A DNA stretch of 14,818 nt. Source: Desulfobia sp. GTDB lineage: Bacteria; Desulfobacterota; Desulfobulbia; Desulfobulbales; SURF-16. Every line of letters begins with the position of its first letter. The first letter of the stretch is position 1. Below the pieces are notes generated by a model. It did no database searches. It worked only from the letters and a program-made list of their open reading frames with translations, and was not told the origin of the DNA. The stretch spans positions 1 to 14,818 of the forward strand of contig JAUWDC010000003.1 of NCBI GenBank assembly GCA_030608985.1, written 5' to 3'. The translations under genes and the position numbers were made by a program. Below are positions 7,939 to 13,497 of this stretch, one piece after another.

Positions 7939-9903
7939 TTAATTATTCAGCGGTTTGGGTGTATCAATAAAATATCCCTGTACAGCATCGATCTTTAAGC
8001 CCTCAAGCATTTTCAACTGAAACTCGCTTTCCACCCCTTCTGCTATGACGGCAACGTCGATACTATGAGCAACACTGCATAACGAACTAATAAAGAAAAG
8101 GCTGTCACTTTCTTCATCTTTAAGCTCCCGAGTATAGGCCCTGTCTATTTTCACATACTCCGGTTTAAGTGATTTCAAATAACCGAGGTTTGAAAAACTC
8201 TGGCCATAATGATCAAGTCCAAGACCATGGCCTGCCTGCCGAACCATAGTGCCAAATTTTTTGACCAGATCAAGGTGCTGGACAGCACTGAACTCTGCAA
8301 ATTCAAAGATAATACGGGGCGCTTTGTCAGATAGGAGACCCAGCGATGACCTGGTCCAGTCAATAAACGAATTATCCAGCAATGATGTTGGTGAAATATT
8401 TACAGCTACTGTATCAATACCCAATTCATCTTTATTAATTTTCATAACCTCTTCGATGACGATCCGGTCAAGTGTTGAAACGAGATTTAAACGTTCTGCA
8501 AAAGGCATAAAGACACCGGCATTCAACAAATTGCCATCATCCCTGATGATCCGTGAGAACACCTCAATATGCAAGGTCTTTTCCCTCTCTGTTGCGCTCA
8601 CAATTGGTTGAGAAAAAAGGGTAATCTTCCGATCACCTAAAGCTTTTGCAATGGCGGCCTTCCATTGCTGTTCACCCATTGGCGTCTCTTTACTGTCTTG
8701 AGTGAGATGGGTGACTTTCCAGCTATTTGGGCCCTGTTGCTGGGCGGTACGCAGGGCTAAATCAGCTTCAGACATCAACCTTTCAAGCGTTATGTGGAAA
8801 TTATAGGTAACAACACCCACATGACCAATATTGTCAGAAAATGAAATCTCCTCTACTGTAAGTTTGCCTAATTCATTGACTATGGATTTTGCTATAGCTT
8901 CAGCATCCCAGGGAGAAGCATCCGGAACAAATACACCAAAATCTCCTCCCGATAGTCGCCGGGCCAATGCACAACTTGACGCCTCTTTTGTTATCGTGCG
9001 AAGCAACTGAGCAACTCTTTTGAGCAGCTCATCTCCAGCCTGAAAACCTCTCTGCTGATTCAACTTTTGCAGATCTTGTATCTGGACAAGCAGAATAATA
9101 CCCTTTATGTCTTTTTCCGGGCTCTCGAGATAGGCATTTATCTGGCTTTCGAAATAGCGACGATTACCTAGACCTGTCAAGGGATCCCGATAAGCGAATT
9201 CACGCAACCGCTCAGCCACGCTGACTTGTTCTTCAAACATACTTTTAACTTTTAAGGTCATACGGTTCATGGCCTCAACAACTCGCCGAAGTTCATTTGT
9301 TCGAGGAAGTTGTTCTTGAACCTCATACTGCTTTCTGCACAGAGCATCAGCCTGTCGCTCAACACGTTTCAGTGGTCTGAGTAAAATTCGAAGTCCAAAA
9401 CCACCGGCGACAGCAACAATTATTCCGGATAAGATATACCAAATGGTCATCCGTATCGCATTTTCCCACAAAGTCTTATACGCATACCCGGGATGGCTTT
9501 TCACGTAAATCGTTCCGACTTGAATCCAGCCTTTCATGATATTTGCTGTTGCATCTGGAGTTTCCAGTGGGACCCGCTGGATGAACCATGGGGGAACATT
9601 TTCAATTGTTACCTCGAGGGATTGTTTGAAAAGGATCTTCTGTTCAGTATCTTTGAGAATTATATCCGTATAATACCCTCGATCAAACACAGCATTTATA
9701 ATTGTTTCCACCGCAGATATGTCATCTTGAGAAAAAAGTTGCGAAATAGATACTCCCAATGAAGTTGCTGTATCCTGGGCATGAGATTCCAGCTGATCCA
9801 CAAGGAACGATCGGGTACTCTCAAGCTTTACCAGCCATGTTCCTGAAAAAAGCAGGATAAAAAGAATCAGAGTAAAAATAAGGAGTTGTCGGTAAAGTGT
9901 CAT
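7939..9903 (-). CDS. lapD: LapD-like inner-membrane c-di-GMP receptor (degenerate GGDEF-EAL)
   Basis: LapD binds c-di-GMP in the cytoplasm and sequesters the protease LapG in the periplasm, which keeps the adhesin on the cell. Numbering is from this ATG. A first helix at about 8-26 is followed by a LapD/MoxY-type periplasmic domain up to about 145. It contains MKGWIQVGTIYVKSHPGYAY, with Trp126 matching the LapG-contacting Trp125 of Pseudomonas LapD. Then come a second helix (about 150-175), HAMP, GGDEF and EAL domains. GGDEF is degenerate (SGGDF at 318-322). EAL reads EVF (447-449) and the DDFG site reads DHYG, so both activities should be lost while ligand binding is plausible. The ATG at 9903 has GGTGA 5 nt upstream; an upstream TTG at 9915 would add four residues. 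It is flanked on both sides by the palindromic elements. Confidence 0.95.
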   Translation of the reverse strand: MTLYRQLLIFTLILFILLFSGTWLVKLESTRSFLVDQLESHAQDTATSLGVSISQLFSQDDISAVETIINAVFDRGYYTDIILKDTEQKILFKQSLEVTIENVPPWFIQRVPLETPDATANIMKGWIQVGTIYVKSHPGYAYKTLWENAIRMTIWYILSGIIVAVAGGFGLRILLRPLKRVERQADALCRKQYEVQEQLPRTNELRRVVEAMNRMTLKVKSMFEEQVSVAERLREFAYRDPLTGLGNRRYFESQINAYLESPEKDIKGIILLVQIQDLQKLNQQRGFQAGDELLKRVAQLLRTITKEASSCALARRLSGGDFGVFVPDASPWDAEAIAKSIVNELGKLTVEEISFSDNIGHVGVVTYNFHITLERLMSEADLALRTAQQQGPNSWKVTHLTQDSKETPMGEQQWKAAIAKALGDRKITLFSQPIVSATEREKTLHIEVFSRIIRDDGNLLNAGVFMPFAERLNLVSTLDRIVIEEVMKINKDELGIDTVAVNISPTSLLDNSFIDWTRSSLGLLSDKAPRIIFEFAEFSAVQHLDLVKKFGTMVRQAGHGLGLDHYGQSFSNLGYLKSLKPEYVKIDRAYTRELKDEESDSLFFISSLCSVAHSIDVAVIAEGVESEFQLKMLEGLKIDAVQGYFIDTPKPLNN

Positions 9904-9926
9904 GTTTTTCACCAATTTTGATGGAT

Positions 9927-10032
9927 TCGTAAAAACTATAAATTAACCACAGAGACCACAGAGAAATCTTTTTCATTACAAGCAGTTACCTCTGTGGTTT
10001 CTGTGAGCTCTGTGGTGAGAAAAATACTTTTT
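9927..10032. repeat. Palindromic CACAGAG-type element, copy B (between lapG and lapD)
   Basis: This is the second copy of the element at 7816-7930. Its outer arms (9927-9954 and 10007-10024) are in the same orientation as in copy A. Its 42-nt core at 9955-9996 is the reverse complement of the copy A core with one mismatch. The spacing between arms is 52 nt here against 61 nt in copy A. It occupies most of the gap between the lapG stop codon and the lapD start, so any lapG-lapD transcript would carry a large hairpin just ahead of lapD. Confidence 0.85.
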
Positions 10033-10043
10033 TCGAGTTTATC

Positions 10044-10727
10044 TTATTTGCTGTTCACCATTTCTTTCGGCATTTTCTCAAGCAAATCCTGCCACCGTTT
10101 TAGACGATTACTGCTTCCAATAAATTTACCTCGACCTCTTTGTTTGGACAGCCAGAGGCCAGTGCCATTAAAACTATATATTGGTAACAAATCCATCCGC
10201 TGTGATGCTGGAAGAACAGTATCAATTAAGTTATCCAGGACCAGAGGTTCAGCTCCAGGTTTACTGAAATAAGTTAGAACCATATGATGCTGGTCAAGCT
10301 TCAATGCCTTAACATAGGTAAGATTCAGCTTTTTTTCAGATACACCCATTGCAAGGAGAGTAAAATATTTAGAGAGGGAAAAGTCCTCGCAGTCCCCTCC
10401 CCCGCTGCCAAGAAACTCTATCGGTGTCGCCCAGTAATCATTTTCTCCCCAGTGATCGATATCATTGACAAACTCCATTTGATTGAAAAACCGATTCACC
10501 TTTTCTATTTTTTCCCAATCCGACACACTTTTATCTTCCATAACCATATTCTGCCACGCAATTACACGCAATCGTGCATCATTCCCGTACTTTTTGGCTG
10601 TTGCCTCCAGAGTTTCTTTGCCAACAGAAAAATTCTCGCCGGTCATGACAGGATCTGCAACGGACAGAACAAAAAGCAGGATCAATACGAATAGAAAATA
10701 AGGTTTATTTTTTTGAGACTTGGTCAC
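10044..10727 (-). CDS. lapG: LapG-like transglutaminase-fold periplasmic cysteine protease
   Basis: LapG cuts the N-terminus of LapA-type adhesins and frees them from the outer-membrane channel. The 227-aa protein has an N-terminal signal or anchor segment (hydrophobic about 10-24). The catalytic triad is recognisable: Cys113 in GGGDCEDFSLSKYF, His148 in HHMVLTY and Asp165 in PLVLDNLIDT. The His-Asp spacing of 17 equals that of Pseudomonas LapG (C135, H172, D189). Asp112 and Glu114 match the Ca2+-binding positions. LLPIYSFNGTGLWLSKQRG follows at about 180-198, a family hallmark. The start is GTG at 10727 with a weak Shine-Dalgarno; no earlier ATG fits and the signal segment needs this start. 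It sits between the TolC gene and lapD in one orientation, as expected for a LapD-LapG pair. Confidence 0.95.
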   Translation of the reverse strand: MTKSQKNKPYFLFVLILLFVLSVADPVMTGENFSVGKETLEATAKKYGNDARLRVIAWQNMVMEDKSVSDWEKIEKVNRFFNQMEFVNDIDHWGENDYWATPIEFLGSGGGDCEDFSLSKYFTLLAMGVSEKKLNLTYVKALKLDQHHMVLTYFSKPGAEPLVLDNLIDTVLPASQRMDLLPIYSFNGTGLWLSKQRGRGKFIGSSNRLKRWQDLLEKMPKEMVNSK

Positions 10728-10761
10728 TGTAAGCTATACAGGAAAAGACTTTTGAAGAACG

Positions 10762-10801
10762 TATACACCATACAGCTTATGGTTAAGACGGCTGGTGTAT
10801 A
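10762..10801. repeat. Perfect 9-bp inverted repeat upstream of lapG
   Basis: TATACACCA at 10762-10770 and TGGTGTATA at 10793-10801 are exact inverse complements around a 22-nt loop, extended by a G-T wobble. The repeat lies about 35-75 nt before the lapG start in the 182-nt tolC-lapG gap. It has no following U-tract on the minus strand, so it is not a standard terminator. It could be an operator or a leader hairpin for lapG-lapD. Confidence 0.45.
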
Positions 10802-10909
10802 TCAGAGAAAACAAAGTAGAAAAAATATCTATTTTGTTTTGTATACTAAAGATGATTTTTTTAACTGCAGAAAACCAGGTAAGATTGAAGAAGAACGGCG
10901 ATTCAGCCA

Positions 10910-12250
10910 TTATCCATTATTCTTTAAGGATTCCTTATTCTTCTTTGCATCCTTTTTCAGATTATTATCATCCGGCCATTCCAGTTCAAGTGAATGAACG
11001 AGGCTTCCGATGCCGCTTAAGATCCTGCATTGGGCAAATAAACTAGCATAAGTGGCATCGGTGAGATCTTTTTTTGCATTTATAAACTCAGCCTTGGTAT
11101 CCAGAACATCAAGCATTGTGCGCTTTCCAATATTCCATTGTTTGGTATACGCCTCTGCTGTTGCACCTGTGGATTCAACATATTTCTTTAATATCGAAAT
11201 GTTCTTCTGGGCCACTTGATACGCCATCCATGACAGACGTATAGATTCGACAACCTGCCGGTGAGTATTGTCGCGAATTGCCCTCGCTTCGCACACTAAA
11301 TGAAGTGTTTCTGTTATACGGGCGTCATCTTTTCCACCATTGAGCAAATTAAAGCGAAATCTTACCATAGCTTCAATTTCGTTTTTCCAATCGTTTGTAT
11401 CAATATTATCCTCCCATGTTTTATCAATCTCCAGATCAATAACAGGAGAGTATGCACCCTGCGACACCCTGTATTGAGCTTTCCTGGCCTCCAGATCCGC
11501 CTGCGCTGATTTGAGTATTGGATGATTCTCGACAGCGTTCTGCTGCGCTTCCTCAAGTGTATCAGGGAGGGCGGAAACTAAATGGTCCGGAACAACTAAA
11601 TCTCTGGGAAAATAATCTACCACTGCATGATAATTTGTTCTGGCATCAATTATATTTGTTTCCGTAACCAGCATGAAGGACTGGGCAAGAGCCAAACGAC
11701 CTGAGACCTGATCGAGATTGGCTTTCTCATCCACGCCGGATTCACTTCTCAACTTAACCTGATCAAATATACGCTCATGAATTGCCAGGTTTTCTTTTGC
11801 AAGATTATGGATTACCTCGTGGCGAAGAACATTAAGATAGACTTCCGCTACCCTGAGAGCAACACTTTCAGATGTCCCCTGAAGCTGGAAACGAGCCGAT
11901 TTCACCCGCTCTTCCTGCCTATTCACTTCGTTTACGGTTATGAATCCATTAAATATGTTCTGGCGGAGACTGAACTTAACTTCTCTTGGATCACTTGTTT
12001 CTTCATATTCACTCGGTGAAAAAATTTCATTTCTACCTATTCCTGCAGAAAAATCTAATGTAGGAAAGTAACCAGCTTTGGCCTGTTCAACCTCTTGAGT
12101 TCTGGCTAAACGGTTATGTTGTACAGCTCTTACTTGCGGATTCGTCTCAAGGGTATACTGTACTGCTTCATGCAGAGTTTCGGCATATGCATTTTGCACA
12201 AACGTTGTTATTCCAATAAACAATACAGACAAAACAAATCTTTTATTCAT
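10910..12250 (-). CDS. lapE: TolC-family outer-membrane channel (LapE-like)
   Basis: The outer-membrane efflux/secretion protein would complete the LapB-LapC-channel conduit and serve as the pore in which the adhesin is retained. The signal peptide is residues 1-23, with cleavage predicted after AYA before ETLHEAV. Two outer-membrane-efflux-protein repeats follow at about 24-230 and 235-430. Each starts with the conserved A/N-P motifs (LETNPQVRAVQ near 35-45; ENHPILKSAQADLEARKAQY in the second half). The C-terminal GKRTMLDVLDTKAEFINAKK is typical of TolC. The length of 446 aa is normal. The ATG at 12250 has AAAGGAT about 9 nt upstream. It heads the tolC-lapG-lapD direction of transcription and is divergent from the OmpA-type lipoprotein gene. 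Confidence 0.93.
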   Translation of the reverse strand: MNKRFVLSVLFIGITTFVQNAYAETLHEAVQYTLETNPQVRAVQHNRLARTQEVEQAKAGYFPTLDFSAGIGRNEIFSPSEYEETSDPREVKFSLRQNIFNGFITVNEVNRQEERVKSARFQLQGTSESVALRVAEVYLNVLRHEVIHNLAKENLAIHERIFDQVKLRSESGVDEKANLDQVSGRLALAQSFMLVTETNIIDARTNYHAVVDYFPRDLVVPDHLVSALPDTLEEAQQNAVENHPILKSAQADLEARKAQYRVSQGAYSPVIDLEIDKTWEDNIDTNDWKNEIEAMVRFRFNLLNGGKDDARITETLHLVCEARAIRDNTHRQVVESIRLSWMAYQVAQKNISILKKYVESTGATAEAYTKQWNIGKRTMLDVLDTKAEFINAKKDLTDATYASLFAQCRILSGIGSLVHSLELEWPDDNNLKKDAKKNKESLKNNG

Positions 12251-12602
12251 AACATCAATATCCTTTACAGATTAAGAAATATGGCAGGTCAAAACTCATG
12301 TTATAAGATGAATGTCCAACCAGCCAAAAGAAACAATTTATCTAAAGAACTATGATAACTATATAAAATTTAGGATATACATTACAAATTTTTTTTTCAA
12401 GAAAACGTACGACACATTTACACCCTTATAACTTTATTGATTGATCCTATGCTTGAAGTAATCTATGCTAAATAAAAAGCTTGAAGTCTCTGCTCATGAT
12501 TTCAAGTCAATCTATAACCTTACAGAATGGCACGTTAAGCAATATATTCCATACAGTTAAGCCTGTTATCTAATCGTTACAAAAAGTTCTATGGAGAAAA
12601 GC
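12251..12602. other. Divergent intergenic region between the TolC gene and the OmpA-type gene
   Basis: This AT-rich, 352-nt region has no gene. It should hold promoters for both flanking genes. It contains GCTTGAAGT twice in direct orientation (12451-12459 and 12479-12487, 28 bp apart). A partial inverted copy, TTCAAGT, is at 12501-12507. These may be regulator sites for the plus-strand gene, though they could be chance. A minus-strand promoter candidate is listed separately. Confidence 0.5.
12360..12387 (-). promoter_or_regulatory. Candidate promoter for the tolC-lapG-lapD direction
   Basis: Read on the minus strand, TTGTAA (12382-12387) and TATATA (12360-12365) are 16 nt apart, each matching consensus at 4 of 6. 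The leader to the ATG at 12250 would be about 100 nt. The surrounding AT-richness makes chance matches likely, so confidence is low. Confidence 0.28.
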
Positions 12603-13193
12603 ATGAAACATTATCTCACTATTTTATTTATCCTACTCTTCGGATTTATATGTGCATCCTGCACCGGCACATCCGGTGTGAAAATTGCTGAAGAAAATTT
12701 TACTGAAGATTGCGGAGATAAGGACTGCACTAAAAAAAATAATTCAAAAGATGATTTTATAAAAGATGAATACCTAACAAAAGAACAAAAGAAAATTGTT
12801 AGAAAGCGAGCTGTAGAGCCTGACAGCCCTGATGAAATCAAAAAAATCTGGCGTCCTGTAAAATCTTCGGATGTGCTTTTTGAGTTTGATGAATTTATCC
12901 TTAAACCTGAAGGTCAGGATATAATGGATAAGGCTGTTGATATATTGAGAAAATATCCTTCTCTTAAACTGCATTTAAGCGGGCACACAGATAATCAAGG
13001 TTGTATGGCATATAATACCGAACTGTCCAAAAATCGTGTAGAAAGCGGCAAAAAATATCTTGTTGAAAAAGGTATTGATCCAGCTCGAATTTCAGTAAGC
13101 TGGTATTCCTCAAATAGGCCCATAGCCTCAAATGAAACATCTGAGGGCAGAAGCAAGAATCGACGCGTTGAATTTAAATTTGTCAAAGAATGA
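12603..13193 (+). CDS. OmpA-family peptidoglycan-binding lipoprotein
   Basis: The 196-aa protein has a short hydrophobic signal (4-18) and a Cys at 20 in the sequence ICASC, a lipobox-like site with an unusual Cys at -3. An acidic/lysine-rich linker (about 28-85) is followed by an OmpA C-terminal domain (about 90-196). That domain has VLFEFDEFIL, SGHTDNQGCMAYNTELSKNR and a closing SKNRRVEFKF. Asp130 and Arg145 are 15 residues apart, like the diaminopimelate-binding pair D271/R286 of E. coli OmpA. The ATG at 12603 is preferred because the upstream ATG at 12591 lies in the ribosome binding site (GGAG, 6 nt before). It sits between the TolC gene and the adhesin. I infer an envelope role, perhaps anchoring the channel or adhesin to peptidoglycan, but this is unproven. 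Confidence 0.9.
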   Translation: MKHYLTILFILLFGFICASCTGTSGVKIAEENFTEDCGDKDCTKKNNSKDDFIKDEYLTKEQKKIVRKRAVEPDSPDEIKKIWRPVKSSDVLFEFDEFILKPEGQDIMDKAVDILRKYPSLKLHLSGHTDNQGCMAYNTELSKNRVESGKKYLVEKGIDPARISVSWYSSNRPIASNETSEGRSKNRRVEFKFVKE

Positions 13194-13198
13194 GTTGG

Positions 13199-13238
13199 TA
13201 GTCCCTTCTCTAACTTCAATATAAAAGAGAAGGGACTA
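13199..13238 (+). terminator. Strong hairpin terminator after the OmpA-type gene
   Basis: A perfect 13-bp stem (TAGTCCCTTCTCT at 13199-13211 with AGAGAAGGGACTA at 13226-13238) encloses a 14-nt loop and starts 5 nt after the TGA. The following tctgtttccctc is pyrimidine-rich but not a pure T-tract, so termination may be incomplete. It separates the lipoprotein gene from the adhesin gene. Confidence 0.7.
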
Positions 13239-13405
13239 TCTGTTTCCCTCTACTATTTCCTCTGTCCCACAAAAATCCTTTAATCAAACGACACATCCCC
13301 CTTTTTCCCGAAGTAAATTGATTTTATTCAGTGGCTATCATGTACATGCCAAAATTTCTAGATTTTCCCTGTTGCAACTAGCGCTTTGAAAAATCGTTAT
13401 ATCTA

Positions 13406-13417
13406 GTACCAAGGTAC
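13406..13417. promoter_or_regulatory. Short palindrome abutting the adhesin promoter -35
   Basis: GTACC-AA-GGTAC is a perfect 12-nt dyad whose right end is 2 nt before the putative -35 box, a usual position for a regulator site. It may bind the LuxR-type regulator or another factor, or be chance. Confidence 0.3.
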
Positions 13418-13419
13418 AA

Positions 13420-13448
13420 TAGACAAATAGCACTTAATTACATATACT
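13420..13448 (+). promoter_or_regulatory. Sigma70-type promoter of the adhesin gene
   Basis: TAGACA at 13420-13425 and TATACT at 13443-13448 each match consensus at 5 of 6 bases, with an ideal 17-nt spacer. The expected start is near 13455, giving a leader of about 43 nt that includes the AGGGAG ribosome binding site at 13485-13490. This is the best promoter match I found in the window. Confidence 0.6.
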
Positions 13449-13497
13449 TTTATAAAATGCTTACTACCCGTGGAAAAATCATCAAGGGAGATTCATC

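Larger units (their letters stand above)
13194..13497. other. Intergenic region ahead of the adhesin gene
   Basis: The 304-nt region holds the hairpin after the OmpA-type gene (13199-13238) and the adhesin promoter (13420-13448). It also holds several short perfect palindromes: CATGTACATG (13339-13348), GTTGCAAC (13371-13378) and GTACC-AA-GGTAC (13406-13417). No coding region is seen. Confidence 0.6.

Noticed and set aside
7939..9903. Active diguanylate cyclase or phosphodiesterase
   Set aside because: Motifs are SGGDF, EVF and DHYG, so key catalytic residues are missing. The domain order and periplasmic region match LapD receptors.
12528..12541. TGGCACG followed by GCA, resembling a sigma54 promoter
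   Set aside because: The GG and GC dinucleotides are about 2 nt too close for sigma54 (-24/-12) spacing.
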